DNA of 64,000 nucleotides from Chamaea fasciata (taxonomy: Eukaryota > Chordata > Aves > Passeriformes > Sylviidae). Position 1 is the first letter of the stretch; the number at the start of each line of letters is the position of its first letter. Below, in pieces: positions 43,516 to 55,780 of this stretch. The notes under the pieces are model-generated. The model had not been told where the DNA came from. It did no database searches and saw only the letters and a list, made by a program, of their open reading frames with translations. A program made the position numbers and the translations under genes. The stretch is from positions 2,196,759 to 2,260,758 of the forward strand of contig JARCOQ010000003.1 in NCBI GenBank assembly GCA_029207755.1. The letters are read 5' to 3'.

Positions 43516-43710
43516 CCAGGGCCTGAGCCTGGTTCCATGGAAATCAATGGCAAAACTCCCGCTCACTTTAATGGGGTACAATCAAACTGTCTAGTCCTTA
43601 GTCAAGCACAATTCCCACTGATTTCTATGGCATTTTTGCACACACCTTGGGGCCTGCACTTCTGCTGGTGTAAATCAGCATTACCTCCAGAGCTTGGGAT
43701 GGAATTTTGC
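43516..43710. repeat. fold-back repeat A, ancient interspersed-repeat remnant in the LGALSL 3' UTR
   Basis: Arms CCATGGAAATCAATGG (43535-43550) and CCACTGATTTCTATGG (43615-43630) are inverted copies, 14 of 16 paired. The phrases AATGGCAAAACTCCC, CACTTTAATGGGG and CTGCTGGTGTAAATCAGC resemble old repeats that I recall as widespread in turtles, crocodilians and birds. I cannot name the family with confidence. Confidence 0.6.
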
Positions 43711-43876
43711 TGATTGCCCTCAGCCCCTGGTTTGGCCCAAGGACTGTGCAAAAACTGACTGAGGGTGTGTGGACACAGCCTGTGTATTTTAGTCAGGGTA
43801 TATTTGCATAGAATGTAGATCGTTATGAGTTTTTGCACAACGTACTGTTAATACAATTTTTAAAACTTATCTGTAG

Positions 43877-43889
43877 TTTATTTATTTAT
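43877..43889 (+). promoter_or_regulatory. LGALSL: AU-rich element in the LGALSL 3' UTR
   Basis: TTTATTTATTTAT gives overlapping ATTTA pentamers and the UUAUUUA(U/A)(U/A) nonamer bound by AU-rich-element decay factors. Function here is inferred from the motif alone. Confidence 0.55.
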
Positions 43890-44884
43890 ACTCATTGTAT
43901 GTATTATTAGTAAAAAAAAAATGAACAATCTTACTGATGACTGAGAACAGCAAAGTGTAAACATTTTGAATGTACAAAATGTTTTTAGGTTCTTCGGGTA
44001 AACTTTACATATCGTTCTTGAGAAACCATGTTTCCTATCGCACATTTAGTTACATTTTAATGGAGCCCTCTAGGCCCTGGGAAAACGTGGGCATGGTGGT
44101 TGGTGGGGGGAGGGAACTCTGCATATTCACTAGAATCTGTTTTTCAGGGCTTACTAACTTTGCTGCACAGGATAGGTTTGAGTTGAAGTGGATCCATTTT
44201 AAAAACTTAAAACAGCAAATTCGTGGGTTTTACTGTGCTTTCATAACCTGAGAAAAAGTTAAATTTGGCAATCTCTTCGTTCAGAAGGAGAGCCAGCCTC
44301 TTTCCAAGGGAGATGGGAGATTCTTTACACTTGTTTGAGAACATATTTGGCCTTTGATATGACAATTAAAACTTGTCTAGACAGCCAAGTTATTAATGCT
44401 TGAAAATCAGCTACTGCACATGAATAATAACTTTTCAAGTAGCTTTTTAAATAGTAAGTATAGCTGTATAAACACAGTCATTGCGCTACACTATAAATGA
44501 ACACAGCCACTTTTCTTGACTTCTTTAGGACTAAGTACACTTTTTTTTCCTTGGCTGCTCACAGTGGACTTCAGCGGGTCTTTCTGAGTAGTTATAATCA
44601 TGATACAAACATACATTTAGGCAATTTTGAAAACACGTAATATAGGGACTAAAACACAGACTATAGAAACATTCTCTGTAGCACAGTGTTTAAGGGGGAA
44701 AAAAAAAAAAAAAGTATCTCACAAATGGAACTATGTTAAACCTGCAATAAAAGTGTGGTTTAAAGCAACCAGAACTGGAATATCCAAAGTTAAGGGTAGA
44801 ATGCCAATGCAAAGCCTCATTTTGTGCTAATTTGGCCTGCAGTTAAGAAGCCTTAGACTGCAAGCTGAAATTCCAACTGTGGCT

Positions 44885-45020
44885 CTAGTCCAAAGCCTGT
44901 TGAGGTCAATCAGAGTCCTCTGAGCATAGAAGCCTGATTCTTATTTCTTGCAAGTGCAAATCTCTGCAAAGCAGGGGGGTTGCTGCTGCTGCTGCAGATG
45001 AATTAAGAATCAGGCTGCCA
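44885..45020. repeat. fold-back repeat B in the LGALSL 3' UTR, next to the poly(A) signal
   Basis: AGCCTGATTCTTA (44931-44943) and TAAGAATCAGGCT (45004-45016) are perfect 13-bp inverted arms around a 60-base loop that includes a CTG run (TGCTGCTGCTGCTGCAG). The arm phrase AGAATCAGG recurs in ancient sauropsid repeats. The hairpin ends about 80 bases before AATAAA. Confidence 0.6.
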
Positions 45021-45096
45021 CCTATAAAATACAAGTTGAAATGTTAATTTTTAGCCTTAACATTTGACGTTCCCTGACTTTTCTTCCTACTTCCAA

Positions 45097-45102
45097 AATA
45101 AA
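45097..45102 (+). terminator. LGALSL: main candidate poly(A) signal of LGALSL
   Basis: AATAAA is followed within 40 bases by a T/GT-rich stretch (TTTTTTATCTGGTGTGTGG), the usual downstream element. Earlier AATAAA at 44746 could give a shorter form, and AATAAA near 45312 a longer one. Confidence 0.65.
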
Positions 45103-45369
45103 AGAACTTGTTTTCCAGATGAACTTTTTTATCTGGTGTGTGGCTTTTAAGCTGTACATCAGATTCTATTTGTACTCCAGATTGAACTGAAATGTTCCTG
45201 TCTTGCTCTGTTTTTACTCTTTTACATGATACATAATGACTGTGTCATTTTCCATTGTATAAAGAATGCTGACAGTGTTTCGGTACAAAATATATTCTTA
45301 AAAATTATGATAATAAAAAAATCCAAGGGAAAGGTGCTTCTACATGAGGTATTTTGGATTTTTCTCCAG

Positions 45370-45514
45370 CTCGGAGATTCCCTATGGTTCCAAAGCTGAT
45401 GCTTTGGCAGAAGATGAATTCTCTTTGGAGAGAAATTCAGCACCCTCTGTGCCTAGTGCTTTCTCCAGCTGGACATCCAAAGCCAGGTTTGCTGATGCAG
45501 GGCCAGTGGGAAGT
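45370..45514 (+). other. possible exon, unconfirmed
   Basis: TTTTTCTCCAG precedes and GTAAGT follows a 145-nt block that is open in one frame, reading SEIPYGSKADALAEDEFSLE and onward with a polar, protein-like composition. It lies just beyond the presumed LGALSL poly(A) site. I recognise no family; it may be chance. Confidence 0.22.
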
Positions 45515-46128
45515 GTAAGTAGCACCGTGACCTTACAGTAGCACAGACCCAAAGGGAATCTCCCTGACAGCCCACCAGCTGAGATTCCCCCTCCATGCCT
45601 TTACTGTATCTTGGAAAAAGCATTTTGGATTTGGATTTTGACAGCCCCCAGGTGTGCCGCAGGGGCTGGAGCAGCACAGTGCCCACACCAGGGATGTCAA
45701 GGTGAACTCAGTGCAGTGCCAGGGGCATCTCTGGTGGGAGCCAGGGCCTGGTGATCCTGCCTTGCTCCTGTTCCCACCCCCTGTGCTGGGCACTCCCATT
45801 TGTTCCTGCTCCAGGAGTTTTCTCTCTGGGGAAAAAGCTCTTTTGACCCTGAGTCTGGTTTTGCCTTTGCATAACTCCAGCACATGATCCTGCCCTGTTG
45901 TGGTTTCTGAGCCAGGCTTCGAGGCAAGAATGGCTGAGAATCCTCTCTAATAGGTAATGGCTTGGCTGAGAGCTCAAGAAAGGGCAGAAAGTCACAGTTA
46001 AAGAAGGCTTCCACATCTATCTATCACCTAACTGGAAGCCTTTTTATTTTTCTTTTGCTCTTGGCACTACCAGGTGATGGCAGGAGAAAAAAGGATGATG
46101 TCTGTGTAACCAAGGGCTGTTCCACTCG

Positions 46129-46213
46129 TGCTTGACTTACACTGGCTGATCATGTTAAGAAGCAACTGCAGAGCACTCGCACATGCAGTGTAAGTCAGAG
46201 AAAACTGAGGCCT
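46129..46213. repeat. fold-back repeat C
   Basis: TGACTTACACTG (46133-46144) and CAGTGTAAGTCA (46186-46197) are perfect 12-bp inverted arms around 41 bases. The phrase GTGTAAGTCAGAG followed by AAAACTGAGGCC resembles the end of ancient amniote repeats, as in the two fold-back repeats of the LGALSL 3' UTR. Confidence 0.6.
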
Positions 46214-49200
46214 TAATTGTTTCTACTCAGCTGGACTTTGGGTCAAATCCAAACGTTTCACATGGGAGACTGCGCTGCAAAATTTGTACCTGAATTTTTC
46301 AGTTTCCACAGTTTAGGGATTGTTCCTATCTTTGGTTTGGATGTAAGCCCTAAGAGGCATGAAATAATGACTGTTTCCAAGTTAGGCCAGGTTTATAAAA
46401 TGCTTTTCAGTAGTCTGTGAGCTTCTTGGAAGCTGCAATTCTTCAGGACTTCAGGAGTGAATGAACCAGTCTTTGAAATCTTATGCTAAAATTTATTAGC
46501 TGAATATTTCTGTGGCTTCTTCTGAATGAGGAAGTTGATTCTGCAATGAAAGAAGTCTTGAATGGGTAAAACCCATGTGGAGTGGAAACACTCAACTTAG
46601 CATAGCTTTATTTTTCCAAGGAGGAAAAAGAAAAAAAAAAGTACAACTAACCAAAAAAAAAATCACAACCAAATTATTTAGTTATGTTTGGGATTGGCTG
46701 TGATAAAGCTGATTTGTGTTTAAAAAAACAAAACTAGGTTATTGCCTGCTCAGAAAGAGCCTTGAAATATTTCAGTGTCATGTGAGGTAGTCTGTCTAAA
46801 CATATTTCACACAAACTCTTTTTCACAGGCAACTTGTTAAAACTGTTACAAAATACCTGTTTTTTGTGTCACAATTAGAAACGTTCGCCCCACCTTGAAA
46901 GAACATTTTGTACTAAATATTCACATGTTGTCTATGAAGAACTTGCACTAACATAATATATTCTCCCTCCCCTGCCCTGGCTAGTTTGAGCAGAAATAGG
47001 TGTAATATTGCTAAACCGGTTGAATGTGACACGTGCTTGAGGCGCAGCATCTTTCTCAAGGGCTGTTTTGAGTAAACAGCCTGAAAACCAAAGGGAGAGC
47101 CTGAATCACCACCATTCTGCTGTGCCAGCTTTCCACCCTTGTCACTCTCCTGCTGTGAGGCCGAGGCTGAAGCCCAGAGATTTTCAGGCGGGGAGCAGCA
47201 CTGAGATTTTTCGCCTTTGGAAACTGTTCGCTGGGCAGGAAACAAGGCCGGAGTAGCCTCATCAGCTGGGTAGTGAGGTTTGGGGGTAGCATGGTGTGCT
47301 GTAATCCTGACAGAGCAGGAGTTCAGAGGGCATTAGTGGGTATTTCAGAGCCACACAAGGACACAGGCTATGGAGATGCAGGGCAACTTCCCAGGGATGA
47401 GCTTTTTTCCCACATTTTCAGCTGCCACCTTCTGCAACCCCCTACCAGGACTGGTGGCAAAAAACCAGCATTGCTTACAAGCTTGGACAGCGTGGATTGG
47501 TTCATGTTCCTACTCACCTGATGGAAAAGAAGCTCCCAAATAAATAACAGGAGAATATAGGAGTAGCCACTAAGGTATTTTTTTCCTCCACAGACACTCA
47601 AGTATATCTGATGTGGGACTCATTTGGCCTCCTATCCCCAGGAAATGCTCCCCTCAGAGAACCCCAGCACTGTTTTCTGCACTGAGGCTGCACAGAAACC
47701 TTCCCATGCAGAAAACTGCAGAACAACAATTCTGCTGAGCCAGCCAGCAACCTCCCAGCACCCCTTGAGTTGACATGACAGCGTAAAAGGAACAAGAGTC
47801 AGGGGCTGAAGGCAGCCCCAAATGCCTGCTGTGATAAGCATAGAAGTGAGGAAGAAAAACTTACACCAGTGCAGGGACAGTAAGTGACCTGGTGAGGGGT
47901 TTTGTAATCGTGGTATTGTTCTCATTTTGTCATGTGGATGAGGAAGCACGCAGGTGAAAGTCAATGAATGGTGTGCAGGGTTAGAACCAAGGCCAACCCA
48001 AACAGGGAGGAAAAAAAAAATGAGCTGCAGACGCCTTATCTGGCTTTGATACACCCTCCCAGCAATCACTGCTGTAATGAACACAGACAATTACTACAAC
48101 AAGGAGATTTAGCAGCATGTGCAAGATCAAAATAATAAACTTCTACTCCGCCACAGGTCCTCCCTAGCTCCTGTTGCTAGGCCTTTCCATCTGTCTGTCA
48201 ACAAATAACTATGTCCTTCTGCTTTTACAATCCATGTCAAAAATCCTTTTGACTTTCATGGAAATAGGTCCCTAAGGAAAGAGTTATTTCTAGCTCTCAC
48301 TCTCCAGTTATTTTCAGCTGGGGCATACTCTAAAACTGAGTTTATTTTTAAGTGTGAATAGAGGACTATTTCTGACTGCATTATACATTGGATGGAGTCA
48401 ACAGGAAGCACAGCCTCTCTCAGCTGCAGGAACACTGAAATGTGAAATGTCTTGTATTCATTACCCTCTGATTTTAAAAAGTGAGAGTGTGCACAAAGCG
48501 ACCGGGCAATAACAGTAACACGTATCATTCGCCACAGATCTATTTTTATTTGTTGTGCTGATTTCATAATGAACTTTTAATAACAATAAAACATGAAATC
48601 TTCACTAGGTTGTTCTGTCTTTTATCTGAACTATCAATGCTCATTACATACCCTCTTGACTTCTTTAACTTCTGGCTTTTTTTTTTGTCTCCTGACTGTT
48701 TTTCAGACTGTTTTGAAGTTATTGGAAAAATTCTGCATGACCCAAGTGGGTAAAGGGTTATGCCCTACATCCTCTTGTGGCTGTAAGACACAGGGGAGGT
48801 TTTCTGATGGAAACCTCAAAATTCAAACAGTGCTAAAGCAGCAGATGAACAGGATTTGAGTACAGCTAGTTCTGTTTTGTTTTTCTCCCAGTAAAATGGC
48901 TGATTCAGTTGCTGCACAGGAAGTTCATCCTAGCTCTAAGCCATAAGTATTAATCTGTGGCCATCCCTGCTCAAAGCCAGACAGAGATAGCCCCTTTGCT
49001 TACTGCCCACAACCCTAAGAAGGGAAATGTTGACATCTGGAGATTCTGAGATAAAACATGGTAACCTCAAAGCAAGCCAGAAATGGCTTTGAATGATATA
49101 AAAACATCATCTAGTGCCCAGCAGACAGCAGAAGCACAGCACCTGCAGAAGTGCCTGGGGGGATATACATCAAATCTCACAACTTGCACGGGCTAACTCC

Positions 49201-52200
49201 TACAGAGGCCCTTGGAAGGCTCTCCTTTGACCTGTAAAACTAAATATAATGCCAAAGTAAACTACAGGCATGTTTTGGGGGGAAGAGGCAAAGAGGACAC
49301 CTGATGTGGGAAGAGCTGTGAGTACTTCTCTCCCATTCAGATCAGTACTACAGACACCTCACAGCTGGGCCTTATTTTGGTGCCGTGTTTCTGAGACTCA
49401 AGCGAAGCCAATTCACGTTGAGGGATTTACTCACAGGAATACCACCAATATGACTCTTTGCTAAGCGCTGCACTTGATTTTATTTTTTAAATTACGACTT
49501 TCACCGCTTTTCTAAGAATAGAGGCTGGCTCTGAAACCTCACATGGGCTCCAGAATTCTTCAGAAGTTACACATTTCTTATCCTGCTGAAGTTTTGAGGC
49601 TTCAGTTTCCTCACTGGTGCCTTCCTAGACCAGGGCTGTGACCCAGGAGGGGTCATTCTGTGAAAGACCCCGAGAAGGAGGTGTCTTTACGCAAGGCAGA
49701 AGGAGACCTGCTGTTCCCTCTCAGGAGTAAGAAGCCACAGCAAACCAGAGCTGTGCTGACTCCTGGTTGGCAGAGCAGGGCTTTAAGGCAGGAACAAAAG
49801 CCTGGTTAATGAGAAGAACTCCACTGAAGCTGAACCGTAGATCTAAGCAGCAGAGAAAAGCAGGGTTTCAGTACTGGGCAATCTGATACTAACAGCAGAG
49901 CCATGGGCTGGAGTTGCTCCGATGGAGCAAAGCAAAGCTCCATTCTTGTGGAGCAGCCTCCTGCCAAGCATGGATGGGAATGCTGGAGGTTTCTGACAGT
50001 GCTCAAGTGGCTCTGCCTTTGCCTGGCTCCAAAAACCGCTTGGATGGGCGAAAAGCCAGTGCTGACAGTATTGTAATGTATGACAAGCTCCAGTAGCAGC
50101 TCTAGCGCTGCATGCTCCAAGAGGTAGGATTCTTTCCTGGCTGCTCTCTAAGAAATTTTCTGTTCAGTGGGACAGATAATGGCTGTCTAAGAGAGATCCA
50201 GACCAGAACTAAGAACAGAATATGACTCTAGGTAGAAAAAACACTCTCAAGAATGTTACAGATTCACTAAAGACTTACAAGGGGAAAACAAAGCATTTTA
50301 ATTTAAAAGTACAAAGCCTGCAGCAAGGATAGAGGGGTTCCTTTTACACCCCATTTTTTTGAGGAAAGATACAATGAGCTACAGTGACTATTAAACAGAC
50401 TCTGAGGGGCAAAACTGGGAGCAGCTTTGGATTATTGTGTGAGTGCAGAACATGGATTCCACATGCATTCCCCCCTATTTCCATTGCCTTTTCTCAGGGA
50501 TTGCCAGTCCTCTCCCTGCTGGAGAACCATGGCTGGAAACCCCACTGCCAGGAGAACTCTTCTGTGCCTTCAGACCTTTATGTGTCTTCTAACAGACACT
50601 GACCAAGGTGTACTTTATGTGGCACCATTCACTGAACAACTTCGAAGCACTGGCAAATATCTAAAATCAGTGTTAATCCATGAATGCCCCTTGCCATTTC
50701 TAACATCATTGCTCTTGTTCTATGGGCAGGGAGGGGGAAGAACAGAGGTGCAACAGCCATCACTCAGCAGTCAGTGCTGTAATTTGGAACAGACAGATTT
50801 CCACGCAATGTCTCATCACTGTGACTTTTGGCTACAACACTGAAGTTCAGGCTCCCAAGCCCCCTCCTTTGCTCACCAGGCAGACATTATTTGGACAAAA
50901 TACACAATGGTAAGGTTGAGTAAGGCTATCGACTGAGTAGCTCCTCTGGGATCAGAGGCATTGCTTGTAATGCAAAATCCTTCCAAAATACGGCTTTTTG
51001 TAATAATAAAAATGAATGGCATCCTGTCATTTTTTTTTCCCAGCCTCCACTGACTCACAGTGCTTTCAACTGGCATTTAAATAATGCAGAAGAGGAGATA
51101 GAACAAGATCAGGGAGTTTGCTGCACCTTCAGTTTAAAAGATGGTGTGCACACGTGTTTCCCTAGACAAAATACAGCAATCACAACGTGAGTGATGCAAA
51201 ATCTCTCTCAGTTTTGGTGGAAGTACACTGATAGCAACAGAGCACTTGCTGGAGTAGGAGCTGGTTTAAGGTTCCCATAATAAAACCTTACCACTTTGAG
51301 CTACTCCAAAGATGCTCTCAAGCAAAATAACAGGATTTTATTTAGCAAAGGGAAGCCCATGATTGTATTAATGCATTGTAAAGCTGAGGCTGTGATAATG
51401 CAGGCTAGAGGATGATGCTTTTAAGTGAAAGGGAAATTAGTTGCAATTATAATTGTTGTAGCCTTTATGTATTGCCAGCTGTATTGATTGCCTTCTTCCT
51501 GTGTGTGACTGGCAGCTAGGGAATATGATCCATTACCTCATGCTGGTGCTGGAGAGCAGCAGAGATTGGTGTATTTTTAGAAACAAGATTCCCACAGCGT
51601 AATTGTAGCAACTGGGATGATCACACACATGCATATTAAAATACCAGCAGATGAATTCCTGGACAGTACCAGCAAACATTTCACTGTTTGGGGTAGGAGG
51701 AAAGGGCAAGAGTGCACAGCTCAGAAATTCAATAACTGCAAGCACAGCTGCTTTGCCTTTGAGAGTGTCCTCCGAGGGAAGCTGTGAAAAGGCTGAATCT
51801 TTTCCTTTTCTTTTCTTTTCTAGGATGAAAAGATTTGAGGTCAGAGGACTCATATGTCTCCTGTCTTACCTGATCCCATATACACATTAAATTATCTCTG
51901 TACCAGTACAGAGAACTGATGGCCATCCCTAGGCATCCTTCAAGGGCTCAGTCCTGGGTCTCAGCCACCAGCAGGCAATGGTTGGGGTGCCCATGTTGCA
52001 CAGCCAAGCGTGCTGCAGAGGTCCCTGGCTCACTAAACCTCAGCAGGACTGCAGCAGTGCAAGGGAAGAAAACTGTACAGGTGTGGGCAGACAGCTGGGA
52101 GGGCCAAGTTGACTGTAAGCAAAGTTGGTTGTGAGGCAACCAGGAGCTGCCTGTGCAGGGCCAAAGTGTAGCAGCATCTGTCAGGAACTTACAGGTCTCA

Positions 52201-55200
52201 TAAAGCATTTATATGTCTCATGTCAGAGAAGCATGTTCCAGACCCTCTGGGAATTATATCAGCCAGGTTAACAGTCCTGCCATTGTGCTGGTTTAGACAG
52301 GACTTGTACAGGAGCAGAAGAGGTCTGAAACTTTCCACTAAGAGCCAACACAAGCATCTGTAAGTAGAGCAGAATATGAGTTCACTTGTGGAAGAACTAA
52401 CTAAAGTACACTTCAGCAGTCACTCAGGTAGTGTCAGAATGCCAGAATCCCAGCAGATTGTGTCCAAGATAAATAAACTGATGGTCACAGACCATCACAG
52501 GAGCATGCTGACTCTTACACTTGATAAAACTGGCAGAGCAAATAGCTCCTAGGCTTTGGTTGTGTTAACTGGGATGTGTCCTGGAGGACAGCACAAGGAA
52601 TGCTGTGACTGACAGCTACAGCATAGCTGACCTCAGAAGCCCATACAACAATCTTGAAATTTATATTTTTATCACTGCTATTCCAATTGGTGTGGGAGGC
52701 TATTTAATGCCTGACCTTTTGCAGGATCCTGTTACGTTTGTGCATGTGGATATTGTTCAGGAGTGGCAACCTACTACATGCAAAGAAAATCCCTGTCTGC
52801 CTTCAGTGTACCACTCTTCCGTCTCATTATATGCCCTTTCATCCTCTGATAGATGGATGAATAAAGAGAAGACCACAACCTAACTTCTTAGTATCACTTA
52901 GCTTTCTTCACACTTTCATCATGTTTATTATCACCTTTTTCAAGGTACACAGACCTTTTCAACATAATGACCAAATAACAAACTGGAAACTTTTCTTCTG
53001 AAAGATGTCTTCAATCCACGCTGCAAGAATTAACAGTCACCAGAGTCAAAGCAAATTGCAGGGGGTGGCGAATTGCCTAACATCCTGATGTAAAGGTAAG
53101 ATAAAGGCCAAATCTGGGGGTGTAGTGCAACGTGAAATCCAAATGTACAGACTTTGCATATCAAGTTTTATCTCCATGTCAGAAAAGCCTCTAATTATGC
53201 TGAAATGTGTGCTTTCAAGCTTTCCTACACCTGGCCTTAAGAAAACTCCCCCCCACCCCAAACTGACTGCAGCCCGTGACTCTTTTCCATGTCTTTCTCT
53301 CCCCACAAGGGATTTTAGAAAGTGAATCTACACAGCCATGCCACTAGACCAAACAGACCTCCACCTTCTCAGCCTGTTCCCACCTGCCTCTGGCCAGCCT
53401 CCAGAGAATTTTTGTGTCTTCCTTTATGTTAAAGCCATCTTCTTCTACCTGCAGTGCTGGAAGGGAGTAGCCAGACCTGGCCTTTGAGAGCATACTGCTC
53501 CACAGAGAACATCTTGTTCTGGAGAGGGCATGGCAGGAAGAAACATCCTTCATAACATTTTGGGTGATGTGAGCCAGGTTTTCAAACAGGAGGTCACAGC
53601 TTTCACTGCCAGGCACTGCCACCCACCTCGGGCATGTAGCAGCTCCATTTGCCACCCTCTGAGCTGCTTAGTTTAGACCTCAAAGAGCTTCAGAGGGAGA
53701 TCCTGGTTACCTTCACAGGTGAACTGCCATATAGGGCCACGAAGCCACAGGCTTTGCTGCCTAGATCAGCATGCCAACACCTCCACAGCAACCCTAGACA
53801 CAAATACAATTACACACGCATTTAGTGGGAGAAGGTGGTAGAATGACTCCAACATGTGTCAACAGCTTCCTGGGGTGAGGATTTTAAAGTGCTATTTGGT
53901 GCAATAAAGACTGGTGCTTAATACACAATTTTCTGCTTTTTTTTTTTTTAATTTTTTGCTTAGGTGAGCAGAGTGACTACATTAATGGGAAAACTGGAAG
54001 CCTTTCAAGCCTTTCAAGCCTTTCAGTGGGTGACTAGTAGCTCAAAGTCCAGGGGTGTTTATGCCACCTTCCGCAGCATCTTGTTTCAGCTGTGGTAATT
54101 CAGTCTGGTCTCTGTGGGTTCCCTATACAAGCAGTGGAAAGAGAGAGGCTTCTCCAGAGGATGATTTAGCAGGGATGATTTTGATGTCCTGAATGGTCTT
54201 CCAGAGGCCTTAGCTCCAGTGATTATAAAGGAACCTTGAAGACACTCACTGCCTACCAAACCCCTAAATGTAGATGCCTGATATCCTTTTCACACACATA
54301 CACACCCCGTGTTTGGAGTTAAAAAAAATAAATAAACCAGATATGGAAACAGTAGACCAGAGATAGGTGACTCCAGGTGTTTCCTTTAGTACCTACTAGG
54401 AAAGAAACTACCACCCTAAGAAAGCAAAAAACAGCAAAAGCTTTCAGTGATGAAGGTAGAGGGAATGCATAACTAACAAAATAAAGAAGACACTTGCAGT
54501 TTTGCTTCCACAGATGTTCACCTGTCTTGCCAGGCTCGGAAAAAGATCTGAATAAAAGGCCCCTGAAGAAGCCAAGGCACTTAAAGAGAGCCTGCACAAC
54601 ATCCCTCATTAGCAGCACAAGCACCTTCTGCACACAGGAGTAAGAAACAATACACTCTATCAACTAGAAATGCTAATGACGTGGGAAGGGCTCTGTAAAC
54701 ATGCGACCTTTATTTACTTTTAATTCTTTTCCATACTGCTGAGAGCAGAGTTTCTTATTAGCAAGATCCAAAGTAATTATTGGTTACAGGAACTTCGGGT
54801 GGCTTGCAAGCAGGTCCTGCACTGCCAGGAACAGGTGGCAATAGGAAAGCACTGTGTGTCTCCCCTTCCACTGAAAGTGAAGCCAGATAAAGCAGAACTG
54901 TGTTTCAAGAGAATAGATGGGTCACATTTCTTAGACTGAACAGGATAATTTTTTTTTTCACTGTCCTTTTCAAACTGTTCAGGACTGGCACAAGTTGGAA
55001 GACACAGATCATTGCCTTCTCGAAATTCAAAATATGCAATAGCTCTTGGCTGGGGAGTTTATTTACAAGCAGCACCAGAAATGACAAATGTCTCAGGATT
55101 GAGCCTTCATTCCTTGGTGGTCTCCTACACTTGAATGTAGAGGAAACAATGCTGGTACGCCACAGATATTGAGGAGGTTACAGCAGAAAATAAATCTGAC

Positions 55201-55247
55201 CTGAGCTGCTTTGGGTTGCCAGTTTTGTGTGTAGCTTACAACTTTGT
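46214..55247. other. no recognised gene
   Basis: Only short ORFs, none with a recognisable domain, and scattered homopolymers (near 46630, 48010 and 53938). The sequence is otherwise unique-looking, apart from a short 9-bp tandem repeat near 54.0 kb. Confidence 0.5.
53998..54024. repeat. 9-bp tandem repeat, three units of AAGCCTTTC
   Basis: Three perfect AAGCCTTTC units followed by AGTGGG. Small local expansion. Confidence 0.9.
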
Positions 55248-55780
55248 CATAGAACCATGGAATCAGAGAATATGCTGAGTTTGGAAGGGACACATCAGGA
55301 TCATCGATTCCAGCTCCTGGCCCTGGACAGGTCACCGCAAGAGTCACATCCTGTTGATGCCTTGAGAGGCTACCTAGCACCGCCCTGGGGAGCCTGTTCC
55401 CGTGCCCAGCCACTCTCTGGATGAAGAACCTTTTCCTGATATCCAACCTAAACCTCTCCCAACCCAGCTTCAGGCCATTTCCTCAAGTTCTGTCACTGGT
55501 CACAAGAGTGAAGAGATCAGTGCTTTCCTCTCTGCTTCCCCTTGTGAGGATGTTGAAGACTCCAGCGAGGTTTCCCCTCAGTCTCCTCTTCTCCAGGCTG
55601 AACAGACCAAATGACCTCAGCCATTCCTCATATGGCTTCCCCTCTAGGCCCTTCAGCACCTCCACAGTCCTCCTTTGGACACACTGTAATGGATTAATGC
55701 CTTTTTTATATTGCGGTGCCCCAAACTGCACACAGGGCTCGAGGTGAGGATGCACCAGTGCAGGGCAGAGCTGGGCAATC
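55248..55780 (-). mobile_element. CR1-type LINE 3' fragment (about 530 bp)
   Basis: The plus strand shows reverse-complement CR1 landmarks in order: CATAGAACCATGGAATCAGA, GGAAGGGACACATCAGGATC, GGATGAAGAACCTTTTCCTG, CTTCTCCAGGCTGAACAGAC, CTCAGCCATTCCTCATATGG and TTTTTATATTGCGGTGCCCC. It is 5'-truncated, as usual for CR1. ORFs inside it are not genes. Confidence 0.92.

Larger units (their letters stand above)
43060..45120 (+). other. LGALSL: LGALSL 3' UTR (about 2 kb)
   Basis: From the stop codon to shortly after the AATAAA at 45097 there is no competing gene. The region is A/T-rich, with poly-T runs near 43270-43295, an AU-rich element, two fold-back repeats and several weaker poly(A) signals (ATTAAA near 44367, AATAAA at 44746). 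Long AU-rich 3' UTRs usually mean post-transcriptional control. The end is inferred, not shown by transcripts. Confidence 0.7.

Noticed and set aside
55402..55755. ORFs of 70-108 codons
   Set aside because: They lie entirely within the untranslated-type 3' region of a CR1 copy.
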